A stretch of 64,000 nt of DNA. Source: Photobacterium chitinilyticum (lineage in GTDB: Bacteria > Pseudomonadota > Gammaproteobacteria > Enterobacterales > Vibrionaceae). A model generated the notes under the pieces. The model worked only from the letters and a program-made list of their open reading frames with translations, was not told the origin of the DNA and ran no database searches. The position numbers and the translations under genes were made by a program. The stretch is from positions 62,001 through 126,000 of the forward strand of contig NZ_RJLM01000007.1 of NCBI RefSeq assembly GCF_004104355.1. Reading direction: 5' to 3'. Positions 9,326-19,201 of this stretch are shown piece after piece. Position 1 is the first letter of the stretch. The number at the start of each line of letters is the position of its first letter.

Positions 9326-10477
9326 GTGAAGAATCGCCAATTGATCTGGGGATCACTGGTTGCGGCTATGACGCTGCCTGTGACCGCCGAAACGGAAACA
9401 ATGCGCTTGAACATGACCGAGGGTGTTACTGAAGTCAGCCAGCGTGTATTTGATCTCCATATGACCATTCTCTATATCTGCGTTGTGATTGGTATTGTGG
9501 TATTTGGTGTCATGTTCTGGTCGATCATTCATCACCGCAAATCCAAAGGGTCTGTCGCGGCCTCCTTCCATGAAAGTACCAAGGTCGAGATTCTGTGGAC
9601 CATCATCCCCTTCGTTATTCTTATTGTGATGGCGGTACCGGCCACCAATACGTTGCTGGCAATGGAAGATACCTCGGAATCTGACATCACCATTCAGGTT
9701 ACCGGCTCGCAGTGGAAATGGCATTACAGCTATTTTGACGAAGATGTTGAATTTTACTCACTGCTGGCGACAACCTCTGCCCAAATAGCGAATGAGCGCG
9801 ACAAGCGGGAAAACTATTTGCTAGAGGTTGATAGGCCTCTGGTATTGCCTGTCGGGCAGAAAGTGCGATTTTTGATCACCTCGCAGGATGTGATCCACTC
9901 CTGGTGGGTACCGGATTTTGCCGTTAAGAAAGATGCCAATCCAGGTTTTATCAATGAGGCCTGGACCCGGATAGACAAGCCCGGCATCTATCGTGGCCAG
10001 TGCGCCGAGCTATGCGGCAAAGACCACGGTTTTATGCCGATTGTCGTGATTGCCAAGCCTCAGGCTGAGTATGACCAGTGGCTCCAAACCACCAAGGTTG
10101 CCCAGCAGCAAGCCTATGAAGAAGAACAACGGCTGCTGGCCATGGAGATGTCATTGGATGAGCTGATGGAGCTGGGCGAGCAGGTCTATAACACGCGCTG
10201 TGCAATGTGCCACCAAGTGAACGGCAAAGGGTTGCCCGGTGCATTTCCCGCTTTGGCTGGGCAGGGATTATCAATTGATTCGGCGAAGAAGCTCGAACAT
10301 ATCAGCATCGTCGTTCATGGACGCAGCGGGACCGCCATGCAGGCGTTTGGCCCCCAGCTTAGCCTGAAACAGCTGGCGGCAGTGATTACCTATGAGCGCA
10401 ACGCCTGGGGAAACAGTACGGGTGAAACGGTTCAGGCGGCAGAAGTGCAGGCTGTCCTCAATGGTGAAGAGCTTTAA
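9326..10477 (+). CDS. coxB: Cytochrome c oxidase subunit II with fused cytochrome c domain
   Basis: The 383-residue membrane protein starts with a signal segment, then two transmembrane helices. The periplasmic cupredoxin domain holds the CuA ligands HSWW and CAELCGKDHGFM (C226, C230, H234). A C-terminal cytochrome c domain carries the haem-binding CAMCH at residues 292-296, so this is a caa3-like subunit II that accepts electrons through its own haem c. The GTG start is chosen from AGGAGG 8 bases upstream. It is the first gene of the oxidase operon. Confidence 0.96.
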   Translation: MKNRQLIWGSLVAAMTLPVTAETETMRLNMTEGVTEVSQRVFDLHMTILYICVVIGIVVFGVMFWSIIHHRKSKGSVAASFHESTKVEILWTIIPFVILIVMAVPATNTLLAMEDTSESDITIQVTGSQWKWHYSYFDEDVEFYSLLATTSAQIANERDKRENYLLEVDRPLVLPVGQKVRFLITSQDVIHSWWVPDFAVKKDANPGFINEAWTRIDKPGIYRGQCAELCGKDHGFMPIVVIAKPQAEYDQWLQTTKVAQQQAYEEEQRLLAMEMSLDELMELGEQVYNTRCAMCHQVNGKGLPGAFPALAGQGLSIDSAKKLEHISIVVHGRSGTAMQAFGPQLSLKQLAAVITYERNAWGNSTGETVQAAEVQAVLNGEEL

Positions 10478-10491
10478 GGGAGGTTGAAATA

Positions 10492-12096
10492 ATGACGGAT
10501 ATGCTGCGTGAACAAACTGAGGTCGAAGACACTGATACTAAGGCCCATCACGAACATCACCAGAGTGGACTTAAGCGCTGGCTGTTTACCACCAACCACA
10601 AAGATATCGGCTCGCTGTACCTGATGTTTAGCTTCGCGATGTTTTTGGTGGGTGGTGCAATGGCCATGGTGATCCGGGCCGAGCTGTTTCAACCGGGCCT
10701 GCAGTTGGTGGAACCGAATTTTTTTAACCAGATGACCACCGTTCATGGCCTGATCATGGTCTTTGGTGCAGTTATGCCTGCCTTTACCGGGCTGGCAAAC
10801 TGGATGGTCCCGATGATGATCGGGGCACCGGACATGGCGCTGCCGCGGATGAACAACTGGAGCTTCTGGATTTTGCCATTTGCCTTTTCCCTCCTGCTGG
10901 CCTCGCTGTTCATGGAAGGGGGGGGACCAAACTTCGGTTGGACCTTCTATGCGCCGCTGTCGACGACCTTCAGCCCACAAAGCACCGGCTTGTTTGTGTT
11001 TGCGATCCATATTATGGGGATCAGCTCTATCATGGGGGCGATCAATGTGATCGTGACCATCATTAACCTCCGCGCTCCGGGCATGACCTACATGAAGATG
11101 CCGCTGTTTGTCTGGACCTGGCTGATCACTGCATTTTTGCTGATTGCCGTCATGCCGGTGCTGGCTGGGGCGGTGACTATGGTGCTGACCGACAAATACT
11201 TCGGTACCAGCTTCTTTGATGCTGCCGGCGGCGGGGATCCGGTGATGTTCCAGCATATCTTCTGGTTCTTCGGTCATCCGGAAGTCTATATCATGATTTT
11301 GCCGAGTTTCGGTATTATCTCTGCGATTATTCCTGCGTTTTCCCGTAAGAAGCTGTTTGGCTACAGCTCGATGGTCTACGCGACTGCCTCGATTGCGGGT
11401 CTGAGCTTCTTGGTGTGGGCGCACCATATGTTTACCACCGGCATGCCGGTGGCGGCCGAGCTGTTCTTCATGTACTGCACCATGCTGATCTCGGTGCCGA
11501 CCGGGGTCAAGGTCTTCAACTGGGTCGCCACCATGTGGCGCGGCTCGCTGACGTTCGAGGTACCGATGCTGTTTGCCATAGCCTTTATCGTGCTGTTTAC
11601 CATCGGCGGTTTTTCCGGCCTGATGCTGGCGATTACCCCGGCTGACTTCCAGTACCACGATACGTATTTCGTCGTCGCACACTTCCACTATGTACTGGTC
11701 TCGGGGGCTATCTTTTCCATCATGGCGGCCGCCTATTACTGGCTGCCCAAATGGACCGGCTACATGTTCGACGAAAGGCTGGCGAAGTGGCACTTCTGGT
11801 GCTCGATTGTCTCGGTCAATATTCTGTTCTTCCCGATGCACTTTCTCGGTCTGGCCGGGATGCCGCGCCGGATCCCGGACTATGCGTTGCAGTTTGCCGA
11901 TATCAATGCCGTGGTCAGCGTGGGTGGGTTCCTGTTCGGCCTGTCGCAGCTGATCTTCCTTGCTGTGGTTATCAAGTGTGTCCGCGGCGGCGAGAAGGCG
12001 TCGGCCAAACCGTGGGACGGTGCCGAAGGGCTTGAGTGGACCGTAGCGTCACCGGCCCCGCACCATACCTTTTCTACGCCACCGAAGATTGACTAG
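10492..12096 (+). CDS. coxA: Cytochrome c oxidase subunit I
   Basis: The 534-residue polytopic membrane protein is the catalytic subunit, with haem a and the haem a3-CuB centre for oxygen reduction. Visible ligand and channel motifs are TVHGLIM, WFFGHPEVYIMILP (CuB histidine and cross-linked tyrosine), VWAHHMFTTGM and DTYFVVAHFHYVL. It has 12 expected helices. An AAGGGAGG site lies close before the ATG, 14 bases after coxB. Confidence 0.98.
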   Translation: MTDMLREQTEVEDTDTKAHHEHHQSGLKRWLFTTNHKDIGSLYLMFSFAMFLVGGAMAMVIRAELFQPGLQLVEPNFFNQMTTVHGLIMVFGAVMPAFTGLANWMVPMMIGAPDMALPRMNNWSFWILPFAFSLLLASLFMEGGGPNFGWTFYAPLSTTFSPQSTGLFVFAIHIMGISSIMGAINVIVTIINLRAPGMTYMKMPLFVWTWLITAFLLIAVMPVLAGAVTMVLTDKYFGTSFFDAAGGGDPVMFQHIFWFFGHPEVYIMILPSFGIISAIIPAFSRKKLFGYSSMVYATASIAGLSFLVWAHHMFTTGMPVAAELFFMYCTMLISVPTGVKVFNWVATMWRGSLTFEVPMLFAIAFIVLFTIGGFSGLMLAITPADFQYHDTYFVVAHFHYVLVSGAIFSIMAAAYYWLPKWTGYMFDERLAKWHFWCSIVSVNILFFPMHFLGLAGMPRRIPDYALQFADINAVVSVGGFLFGLSQLIFLAVVIKCVRGGEKASAKPWDGAEGLEWTVASPAPHHTFSTPPKID

Positions 12097-12104
12097 GGGG
12101 CACC

Positions 12105-12668
12105 ATGAGCAAGCCGTCTGCCCCGGGGCAGGAAAAAAGGAACAATCAACGCTCTGTCTGGTCGCTGGTGGGGCTGGCTATTGCCATGTTCGGTTTTGCC
12201 TTTGCTCTCGTGCCACTGTATGACGTGTTTTGCGATATTACCGGCATTAACGGCAAGACCGCGGATGCACCGGCTGCAAGCAGTATGACGATTGATACCC
12301 AGCGTCAGGTGACGGTGGAGTTCGTTGCCTATATCAATCCGGGAATGGAATGGACCTTCGAGCCTGAGGTGCGGCGGATCGTCGTGAATCCCGGCCAGAC
12401 CCAGACTATCAACTACGCCGCCCGCAATCTGACCCGGCATGCGAGCATCGGTCAGGCGGTACCCTCGGTGACTCCGGGACTCGGCGCCCAGTACTTTAAC
12501 AAGATTGAATGTTTCTGCTTCAACCGTCAGCCGCTCGAGGCGGGGGAGTCGGCGCAGCTGCCTCTCGTGTTCTATGTTGATCCGGAGCTGCCGGAGGATA
12601 TTCACACCCTGACGTTGGCATACACCTTATACAACGCCCAGCCGACTGCCACGGCACAAACGCAATGA
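12105..12668 (+). CDS. ctaG: Cytochrome c oxidase assembly protein Cox11/CtaG
   Basis: The 187-residue protein has one N-terminal transmembrane helix (about residues 18-38) and a periplasmic copper-binding domain with the diagnostic IECFCFNRQPL motif. It delivers copper to the CuB site of subunit I. It lies between coxA and coxC, as in other aa3-type operons, with intergenic gaps of about 8-10 bases that indicate cotranscription. Confidence 0.95.
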   Translation: MSKPSAPGQEKRNNQRSVWSLVGLAIAMFGFAFALVPLYDVFCDITGINGKTADAPAASSMTIDTQRQVTVEFVAYINPGMEWTFEPEVRRIVVNPGQTQTINYAARNLTRHASIGQAVPSVTPGLGAQYFNKIECFCFNRQPLEAGESAQLPLVFYVDPELPEDIHTLTLAYTLYNAQPTATAQTQ

Positions 12669-12677
12669 GGTTGAAAG

Positions 12678-13580
12678 ATGGCGAATCCATACACTGAACA
12701 TGATCAATCGATGAAAACGCCGCATGAGCACTACTATGTGCCGGAAGCCAGTATTTGGCCCATTGTCGGTGCCGCCGCCCTGTTTCTTATTGCTCTTGGC
12801 GCTGGTGCGACGGTAGGTGATTTGTTTAACGGTCAGGGACCGTGGATATTGCTGTCCGGTGTCGGCCTGCTGCTGCTGATGCTGGTTGGCTGGTTCCGGG
12901 ATGTTATCCGTGAATCGATGGGTGGGTTGTACAGTAGCCAGATGGATCGCTCTTTCAAGCAGGGCATGAGCTGGTTTATTTTCTCGGAAGTGATGTTCTT
13001 TGCCGCCTTTTTCGGCGCCTTGTTCTATGCCCGGATGATTGCGGTTCCCTGGCTTGGCGGGGCGGGAAATAATGCCATGACCCATGCGGTGCTGTGGCCG
13101 GAGTTTATCGCCCAGTGGCCGTTGGAGCTGACGCCGGGCGGAACCGAAACTCAGGGTATGGGGCCATTGGGGCTGCCGCTGTATAACACCATGATCCTGC
13201 TGACGTCGTCGGTGACGGTTCATATTGCCCATACCGCACTGGAACGGGGTGACAGGCCTCGGCTGACGTTGTTCTTGCTGCTGACAGTATTGCTGGGCTC
13301 GCTGTTTGTCTACCTCCAGGGGGTTGAGTACATCCATGCCTACCAGGATATGGGGCTGACACTGGACTCGGGTGTGTACGGCAATACCTTCTTTTTGCTT
13401 ACTGGTTTTCACGGCCTCCATGTGACCCTGGGGACTGTGATCCTGTTTATTGTATGGCTGCGGATATTAAGAGGGCACTTTTCGCCCGAGAAGCATTTTG
13501 CCTTCCAGGCCGGTGCCTGGTACTGGCATTTTGTCGATGTCGTCTGGCTCGGGTTGTTTGTCTTCGTCTATATACTCTGA
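12678..13580 (+). CDS. coxC: Cytochrome c oxidase subunit III
   Basis: The 300-residue protein has about seven hydrophobic segments and subunit III blocks: SEVMFFAAFFGALFYAR near the middle, NTFFLLTGFHGLHVTLG, and AWYWHFVDVVWLGLF at the end. Subunit III stabilises the oxidase core and supports proton uptake. It is the last of the structural genes. The next gene, on the opposite strand, overlaps none of it. Confidence 0.97.
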   Translation: MANPYTEHDQSMKTPHEHYYVPEASIWPIVGAAALFLIALGAGATVGDLFNGQGPWILLSGVGLLLLMLVGWFRDVIRESMGGLYSSQMDRSFKQGMSWFIFSEVMFFAAFFGALFYARMIAVPWLGGAGNNAMTHAVLWPEFIAQWPLELTPGGTETQGMGPLGLPLYNTMILLTSSVTVHIAHTALERGDRPRLTLFLLLTVLLGSLFVYLQGVEYIHAYQDMGLTLDSGVYGNTFFLLTGFHGLHVTLGTVILFIVWLRILRGHFSPEKHFAFQAGAWYWHFVDVVWLGLFVFVYIL

Positions 13581-13619
13581 GGTGCGCAGTACTTCGCTGA
13601 CAAGGTTGGCCTTGGGTTT

Positions 13620-13826
13620 CTAGTACGGCCTTGGATTCGGGGTGATATAACCGCTGGCTAGCGCGAGCAGCAGCAAGGCAAAGACGATGGCTGAAATCAT
13701 GACTCGCCGGCCAAGGTAACGGCTCATGGGCTGGTTGTTCTGGCCTCTGAGCATTGCCGGCAGGGCACGAAACAGGTTGAGAACAATAAACACGAGCAGG
13801 CAGACGATAATCGCTTTTAGCAGCAT
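13620..13826 (-). CDS. Small twin-transmembrane protein, DUF2909-like
   Basis: The 68-residue protein has two hydrophobic helices (residues 3-22 and 43-60) joined by a basic loop containing GQNNQPMSRYLGRR. This layout matches the DUF2909 proteins that accompany aa3 oxidase genes. It lies on the minus strand between coxC and the SURF1 gene, both on the plus strand. GGAG lies 5 bases before the ATG. Its function is unknown; a role in oxidase assembly is inferred only from location. Confidence 0.7.
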   Translation of the reverse strand: MLLKAIIVCLLVFIVLNLFRALPAMLRGQNNQPMSRYLGRRVMISAIVFALLLLALASGYITPNPRPY

Positions 13827-13847
13827 AGGTACTCCAACAGATCACAG

Positions 13848-14531
13848 GTGAGCATGCGAAGGATTGGTTTCATACTTTTTACTGTGGCGGTACTGGTGAC
13901 ATTGGTCAAGCTTGGTTTATGGCAAATGTCGCGGGCGCAGGAAAAAGAGACGTTGAGCTCGGCTCTCAAGTATCGCAGTGAGCAGATGTATTACAGCTTG
14001 GCCAGTCTGCCCAGTGATCCGCGCTGGTACAGCCTGACCTTGCGCGGTGAGTTTGAACATAGCAAGGCTGTACTGCTTGATAACCAGCTTTACCGTGGAA
14101 GGCCGGGATACCATGTGCTGTATCCGTTTGTTGCAGATAACGGTTGGGTGCTGGTCAATCTTGGTTGGATAGCGGCGCCTGATTACCGTGAGCAGATACC
14201 GGTATTGCCTGAACACCATGGCGAGCTAAGAATATCCGGGGTGATCGCTCCCCCTTCATCGTTGCTGGAATTGAGTTCCGTTCCCCTGGGCTCTGATTGG
14301 CCGCTGCGAGTACAGAACCTGCACATTGACAAGCTGAGCGAGAAAATGGCATTGCCGCTTAGGCCATGGGTTTTACAGATCGATCCTGACAACCCGGTAG
14401 CCCAGCAACAGACATGGACACCGGTAGTGGTCGGGCCCCAGAAGCACTATGCCTATGCCGTGCAGTGGTTTTTGATGGCGCTCGCAATAACCGGGCTTGC
14501 CGGCTGGTGGTTGAAACGGAGCAAGATATGA
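13848..14531 (+). CDS. SURF1-family oxidase assembly protein
   Basis: The 227-residue protein has one transmembrane helix at each end with a soluble domain between, the layout of SURF1/Shy1. Family motifs present are LDNQLYRGRPGYHVLYPF and VLVNLGWIA. SURF1 helps insert haem a into subunit I. The start could be GTG at 13848 or ATG at 13854; neither has an ideal ribosome-binding site. Its stop overlaps the ATG of the next gene (ATGA). Confidence 0.9.
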   Translation: MSMRRIGFILFTVAVLVTLVKLGLWQMSRAQEKETLSSALKYRSEQMYYSLASLPSDPRWYSLTLRGEFEHSKAVLLDNQLYRGRPGYHVLYPFVADNGWVLVNLGWIAAPDYREQIPVLPEHHGELRISGVIAPPSSLLELSSVPLGSDWPLRVQNLHIDKLSEKMALPLRPWVLQIDPDNPVAQQQTWTPVVVGPQKHYAYAVQWFLMALAITGLAGWWLKRSKI

Positions 14532-15076
14532 AGAAACACGGAACGTTGTTGTTGTTACTCAGTGCATTTTTGCTACCGGTTGTACTGGCCAAGTTGGTAC
14601 TGGATTTGAACTGGTATCAGGGAGGCGTGACAAACCGCGGCGAGTTGCTGTCTGCTCCTTTGGCGTCTGACTGGCTTGGTCAAAAGGGTAGGTGGCAGCT
14701 GGTCTACCTGATGCCGGATGAATGTGACGAGCTATGTGTTGGCGCACTGTTCAACCTTCGGCAGATCCCGCAAGCCGTCGGGGCCGAGCAGGATAGGGTG
14801 AGCAGTGTACTGCTGGTTGCTGAGGCAGCCTTGCCCCATTTGTCGGCAGATCCCGACAGTCAGATACAGGGGGTGGAGCAAATAATGGTTTCCGATCATG
14901 TTGTTGAGCAGCTTCGGACGTTGGAGTACGGTGCCAGGGCAATCTACATTGCCGATCCTCTCGGTAATGTCATGATGGCCTATCCTTTAGTCAAAGGGCA
15001 AACAGCTATTCTTGCTCAGGGCAAGGATTTGCTGCGCGATCTGAAGCGGCTGCTGAAAGTGTCTAAAATTGGCTAA
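14528..15076 (+). CDS. Sco-like membrane-anchored thioredoxin-fold protein
   Basis: The 182-residue protein has an N-terminal membrane anchor (residues 5-25) and a soluble domain. That domain contains WQLVYLMPDECDELC, whose CxxxC spacing matches the copper-binding pair of Sco/SenC proteins. The ATG at 14528 is preferred because it forms ATGA with the SURF1 stop and has GGAG ahead. The rest of the domain is divergent from Sco1, so copper delivery to CuA is inferred from the motif and position among assembly genes. Confidence 0.7.
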   Translation: MKKHGTLLLLLSAFLLPVVLAKLVLDLNWYQGGVTNRGELLSAPLASDWLGQKGRWQLVYLMPDECDELCVGALFNLRQIPQAVGAEQDRVSSVLLVAEAALPHLSADPDSQIQGVEQIMVSDHVVEQLRTLEYGARAIYIADPLGNVMMAYPLVKGQTAILAQGKDLLRDLKRLLKVSKIG

Positions 15077-15085
15077 GGAGGGCCT

Positions 15086-16129
15086 ATGCGGTTGTTTCGT
15101 TTTAAATATCTTGTCTATGTGACCTTTCTGCTATCCCTTTGTGTCATTGCTCTGGGGGCCTATACGCGATTGACAGAAGCCGGACTTGGCTGCCCGGACT
15201 GGCCTGGATGTTACGGGTTTGCCACCGTACCGCAGACCAGCGAGCAACATACTCAGGCATTGATTGCATTTCCTGACAGCCCAGTCGACGTTGAGAAAGC
15301 CTGGAACGAAATGTTTCACCGTTATCTGGCCGGTACGCTGGGTGTGTTTATTGCTGCCATTAATCTGATTGCCTGGCGTCGCAGGAATACCCCGCGTGGT
15401 CTGCCTGTCTTGCTGCTTGGTACGGTGATCTTCCAGGCCGTACTCGGTATGTGGACTGTCACGATGTCTTTGATGCCAGTGGTTGTGATGGGCCACTTGC
15501 TGGGAGGATTTACGACCGCAGCTTTGCTGCTTCTGTTGGCGCTGCGGGTACGCCGCAGAGAGGCTCGTATTGTCAGTCAGATCTATCGGCCATCTTCAGC
15601 CCATTCTTTGACGGGAGCTTCATTATTGGCTGCCGCAGCCTTGGTGGTGACTGTCGGTCAGGTAGCGCTCGGCGGCTGGACGGCGGCGAATTATGCCGCT
15701 GTAGTGTGTACCCAGCTGCCTATTTGTGAAGTCGACTGGCAGCAGAGTTTCGAGTTGTCGGCATTCAATCCGCTCCAGCCAGAGAGCGAGAGTTATCAGT
15801 ATGGCGTGCTTAATTTTCCGCAGCGGGTATCGATCCACGTTGCCCATCGGCTAGGGGCGGCGATGACCACCTTGGTGCTGATGGTGCTGATCTGGCACTT
15901 GTGGCAGATCGCCGCCCTACGGCGATTTGCACTGGCGGTCAGCAGTGTACTGCTGCTTCAGTTGTCGTTGGGGATCACTAATATTGTTGCCAGCCTGCCT
16001 CTGATGGTAGCGGTTGGACACAATGTGGTTGGTGCTGTGTTGCTGCTAACACTGGTTGCAACTAACTACCAGATATATAGCTACCGGACACCACTTCGCA
16101 GCCATTGGAATCATGCTAGGGAGGGTTGA
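15086..16129 (+). CDS. ctaA: Haem A synthase
   Basis: The 347-residue membrane protein has eight hydrophobic segments and family motifs [21 protein letters not shown] at the start, FHRYLAG, and IHVAHRLGA in the second half. It oxidises the C8 methyl of haem O to give haem A. AAGGAGGG precedes the ATG by 5 bases. It stands next to ctaB, whose product (haem O) is its substrate. Confidence 0.96.
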   Translation: MRLFRFKYLVYVTFLLSLCVIALGAYTRLTEAGLGCPDWPGCYGFATVPQTSEQHTQALIAFPDSPVDVEKAWNEMFHRYLAGTLGVFIAAINLIAWRRRNTPRGLPVLLLGTVIFQAVLGMWTVTMSLMPVVVMGHLLGGFTTAALLLLLALRVRRREARIVSQIYRPSSAHSLTGASLLAAAALVVTVGQVALGGWTAANYAAVVCTQLPICEVDWQQSFELSAFNPLQPESESYQYGVLNFPQRVSIHVAHRLGAAMTTLVLMVLIWHLWQIAALRRFALAVSSVLLLQLSLGITNIVASLPLMVAVGHNVVGAVLLLTLVATNYQIYSYRTPLRSHWNHAREG

Positions 16130-16133
16130 AATT

Positions 16134-17060
16134 ATGGCTAAATTACAGATGGCAGGTAATGCCAGTCTCAAAATAGTCCGTCATCGTCAGCGGGTTTGGC
16201 AGGATTACCTGACCATGACCAAACCCAAGGTGGTGGCGATGTTGTTGCTGACCGCACTGGTAGGTATGTGTCTGGCCGTTTCCGGTATTCCGCCGCTGAA
16301 GGCGGTGGTGCTCGGACTGGCCGGTATCGGGTTGCAGTCGGCTGCAGCGGCTGCCTTTAATCATGTGCTGGATCGTCGGTTTGATGCTCAGATGGCCCGC
16401 ACTCATCATCGTCCGCTGGCCAAGGGCCGGGTCGAAACCTACAAAGCGGTGATATTTGCCTCTGTCCTGATGGTGGCTGGGTTTGTCTTGTTATGGCAGC
16501 TAAATGCCCTGACGGCATGGCTGACCTTCGCCAGCCTGATTGGCTATGCCGTGGTCTATACCGTATGGCTGAAACATGCGACCCCGCAGAATATCGTGAT
16601 CGGGGGCTTGGCCGGAGCGGCTCCGCCGCTACTGGGGTGGACCGCGGTTACCGGTCAGTTTGACCCGCACGCCTTGCTGCTGGTTATGCTGGTTTTTACC
16701 TGGACTCCACCGCATTTCTGGGCGCTGGCTATCCACCGCCGGGATGATTATGCCAAAGCCGGCATCCCGATGCTGCCGGTGACCCACGGGATAGAGTTTA
16801 CCAAGACCATGGTGCTGCTCTATACCGTTTTGCTGGCGCTGGTCGGCCTGTTGCCGTGGCTTACCGGAATGAGCGGCGAACTGTATCTGGCAGGGAGCGG
16901 TTTGCTGAATCTCGGCTTTATTGCCTATGCTGCCAAACTGAAGTTTGCCGATACCACCGGCCATGCGTGGGCAACATTCAAGTACTCAATTTGGCATTTG
17001 CTGGCGCTGTTTGTGGTCTTGCTGGCTGATCACTGGCTGCTGGCCTGGTGGTCAGCCTGA
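16134..17060 (+). CDS. ctaB: Protohaem IX farnesyltransferase (haem O synthase)
   Basis: The 308-residue UbiA-superfamily membrane enzyme transfers a farnesyl group to haem B. The aspartate-rich signature [20 protein letters not shown] and the second polar block [15 protein letters not shown] are clear. The ATG at 16134 is chosen from AGGGAGGG 8 bases upstream and a position just after ctaA. A longer frame beginning inside ctaA is unlikely. It is the last gene of the oxidase operon. Confidence 0.95.
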   Translation: MAKLQMAGNASLKIVRHRQRVWQDYLTMTKPKVVAMLLLTALVGMCLAVSGIPPLKAVVLGLAGIGLQSAAAAAFNHVLDRRFDAQMARTHHRPLAKGRVETYKAVIFASVLMVAGFVLLWQLNALTAWLTFASLIGYAVVYTVWLKHATPQNIVIGGLAGAAPPLLGWTAVTGQFDPHALLLVMLVFTWTPPHFWALAIHRRDDYAKAGIPMLPVTHGIEFTKTMVLLYTVLLALVGLLPWLTGMSGELYLAGSGLLNLGFIAYAAKLKFADTTGHAWATFKYSIWHLLALFVVLLADHWLLAWWSA

Positions 17061-17272
17061 TATGGGGGCAGCTATATCGGGTTTGACTATCTTGACGTGT
17101 TATTTATCAATAAGAGATAAAAATATTTTCCAGGGCGCTTCTGAAACCTGTTAGCACAAACAACTAGTTAGGTTTTTTCAACTCGAATTGGTTATTTTTG
17201 CAACAAAAAAAGGCTACACATGACGTAAGCTATTTGTTTAAAATGCGCTCAATTATTGAACAGGTAGTGTAA

Positions 17273-17665
17273 ATGAAACAAGCAATAGTTGGCTTCATAT
17301 TGGCTGTTATGACGCTGGGCTGGGGAACCTCCGCACTGGCAAGCATGCAGGGAAAAACGTTAAAAGTAACAGCAACGGCTTATAACTCGGTCCGGGCCCA
17401 AACCAATAGCAATCCCTCTATTGCGGCCTGGGGCGATCGCCTAAAGCCGGGTATGAAGGTGATTGCGGTATCTCGTGATCTGCTGAGAATGGGGATCACC
17501 CACGGTACCAAGGTCAAGATCTCTGGTTTGCCTGGTGAATACGTCGTGCTGGATAAGATGAACAAGCGCTGGAGCCGCAAGATTGATATCTATATGGGCA
17601 AAGATATTCAGGCTGCCAGAAACTGGGGACGTCGCTCAGTGACCATTACGGTAATCGACTCGTAA
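17273..17665 (+). CDS. Secreted 3D-domain (double-psi beta-barrel) protein
   Basis: The 130-residue protein has a signal peptide ending near ALASM and a small domain with ATAYNSVRAQT, WGDRLKPGMKVIAVSRDL and LDKMNKRWSRKIDIYMG. The aspartates in the last block (LDKM, KIDIYMG) define the 3D domain shared with lytic transglycosylase-related proteins. It probably acts on or near peptidoglycan in the periplasm, but catalysis by this short form is unproven. It is monocistronic with its own terminator. Confidence 0.75.
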   Translation: MKQAIVGFILAVMTLGWGTSALASMQGKTLKVTATAYNSVRAQTNSNPSIAAWGDRLKPGMKVIAVSRDLLRMGITHGTKVKISGLPGEYVVLDKMNKRWSRKIDIYMGKDIQAARNWGRRSVTITVIDS

Positions 17666-17685
17666 CTACCGACCAGACAAAATAC

Positions 17686-17716
17686 AAAAAGCGAGAGCCT
17701 TGGCTCTCGCTTTTTT
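17686..17716 (+). terminator. Terminator of the 3D-domain gene
   Basis: GCGAGAGCC and GGCTCTCGC form a 9-bp stem with a TT spacer, with A5 before and T6 after. The same stem sequence terminates envZ at 55875-55904. It can act on both strands, so it may serve nfuA too. Confidence 0.92.
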
Positions 17717-17743
17717 ATTTGTACGTTGAGGCTGGTTTCGCGC

Positions 17744-18322
17744 TTAGTAGTAAGAGTGCTCGCCACGGGCGTGTTCAGTGATATCGCGAACGCCGGTCAA
17801 TTCACCGGTGAACTGAGCCAGCAGCTCTTTTTCGATCCCTTCTTTCAGGGTGACATCAACCATTGAACAGCCATTGCAGCCCCCCCCGAACTGAAGGATC
17901 GCAACACCGTCTTCGGTGATTTCCGCCAGAGAGACATTACCGCCGTGGCCTGCTAGTTGCGGGTTAACCTGAGTCTGGATGACGTAGTCGACACGCTCCA
18001 TCAGCGAGGCATCGTCAGACACCTTGCGAACTTTGGCATTCGGTGCCTTCAGGGTAAGCTGGGAGCCCATTTTGTCAGTGACAAAATCGATCTCTGCATC
18101 GTCAAGGAACGGTAGGCTAAGCTCATCGACAAAAGCAGAAAATAGCTCGAGTTTAATTTCAGTATCGCTTGCTTCAACCGCTTCCGGCGGGCAGTAGGAC
18201 ACGCCGCACTCTGCGTTTTGAGTACCAGGGTTAACCACGAATACTCGAATGTTGGTGCCTTCCGGCTGCTGCGCAAGAAGTTTGCCAAAATGCTGTTGGG
18301 CATTTTCAGAAATAGTAATCAT
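17744..18322 (-). CDS. nfuA: Fe-S biogenesis scaffold NfuA
   Basis: The 192-residue protein joins a degenerate A-type carrier domain ([26 protein letters not shown]) to a C-terminal Nfu domain with [14 protein letters not shown], whose CxxC binds a [4Fe-4S] cluster. It hands clusters to client proteins under oxidative stress or iron limitation. The ATG at 18322 matches the start of known NfuA; a GTG two codons earlier is possible. It neighbours comF and bioH as in Enterobacteria. Confidence 0.96.
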   Translation of the reverse strand: MITISENAQQHFGKLLAQQPEGTNIRVFVVNPGTQNAECGVSYCPPEAVEASDTEIKLELFSAFVDELSLPFLDDAEIDFVTDKMGSQLTLKAPNAKVRKVSDDASLMERVDYVIQTQVNPQLAGHGGNVSLAEITEDGVAILQFGGGCNGCSMVDVTLKEGIEKELLAQFTGELTGVRDITEHARGEHSYY

Positions 18323-18445
18323 AGACACGACGTAATACCTGACTTATTTAGTAAGATTAATTCTATTCTACTCTTAGACGCACTTTGTATCACCCCCTAA
18401 TCGTTGTGGCTATGCTTTCATCACATTTCTGGGGATTTTCTGCGG

Positions 18446-19150
18446 CTATTGCCGCGGCGGCGTGAAGCAGATGCAGTAGATATCTACCTGTTTGACTCCA
18501 CTTCGCAGCAATAAGTGCGTTAGCTCTGCCACGGTACTGCCCGTCGTGACGACATCATCGACGATGGCGACATGCTCAGGCAGCCGCTTTGCTTTAAGTA
18601 TAAAGGCTTGATTGAGGTTTTTTTTGCGATCGCGTTTGCTCAGATGACGTTGTGTCTGGGTGTGGCGCGTGCGTCGAAGTGCATTGGGCAGACACCGGCT
18701 TTCCGTTTCTCGGGCAATGGCCCGGGCCAATAAGGTACTTTGGTTGAAACTACGGCTGAACCGGCGCAGCGGATGCAGCGGGACCGGAATGACGGCAGGT
18801 GCCGGATGGACGATTTGCCGGGCGAGAAGGCGTCCGAGGGGCTCGGCAAGCCAGAATTTACCGCTGAACTTGAGCTGGTGAACCAACTGGCGCAGGGGGA
18901 AGTCATACTCCCCGAGCCGGTAGAACTGCTGCCAGGGAGGCGGTTTTGACAGGCAGTTGCCGCATTCTCCGGATGGCTTAACGGTTGTCATGCCGCACCG
19001 TGAGCAATAGGGCGGCTGGGGGAAATGGTCGGTACAGTGCCGGCACCACACCTGTTCCTGAGGATACAGCGGCAGGTGACATAGCTGACATTGCTGGTTG
19101 GTCCATTGAAATATTGATCTTGGCGATAATAGGAATAACATCTTTGCCAT
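18446..19150 (-). CDS. gntX: ComF/GntX-family phosphoribosyltransferase-like protein
   Basis: The 234-residue protein has an N-terminal zinc-finger region with four cysteine pairs (CQLC, CRHC, CSRC, CGNC) and a C-terminal phosphoribosyltransferase fold with the PRPP motif VAIVDDVVTTGST. Relatives are needed for DNA uptake (ComF) in Haemophilus and Vibrio and are called GntX in E. coli. The position between bioH and nfuA is conserved. It is divergent from bioH. The enzymatic substrate is not known. Confidence 0.9.
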   Translation of the reverse strand: MAKMLFLLSPRSIFQWTNQQCQLCHLPLYPQEQVWCRHCTDHFPQPPYCSRCGMTTVKPSGECGNCLSKPPPWQQFYRLGEYDFPLRQLVHQLKFSGKFWLAEPLGRLLARQIVHPAPAVIPVPLHPLRRFSRSFNQSTLLARAIARETESRCLPNALRRTRHTQTQRHLSKRDRKKNLNQAFILKAKRLPEHVAIVDDVVTTGSTVAELTHLLLRSGVKQVDIYCICFTPPRQ

Positions 19151-19201
19151 CCTGTTGGGCTGGTAATAGCCTGTTCTTGTGGTTATTGGAAGGAATTGTA
19201 A

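Noticed and set aside
10474-11841. Long open frame of 455 codons on the minus strand across coxA
   Set aside because: It is antisense to a certain gene, is very rich in His, Arg, Gln and Asp as expected for the complement of a membrane-protein gene, and has no ribosome-binding site or known domain.
12627-13421. Open frame of 264 codons on the minus strand across coxC
   Set aside because: Composition is dominated by Gln, His and Arg, and it is antisense to a clear membrane protein.
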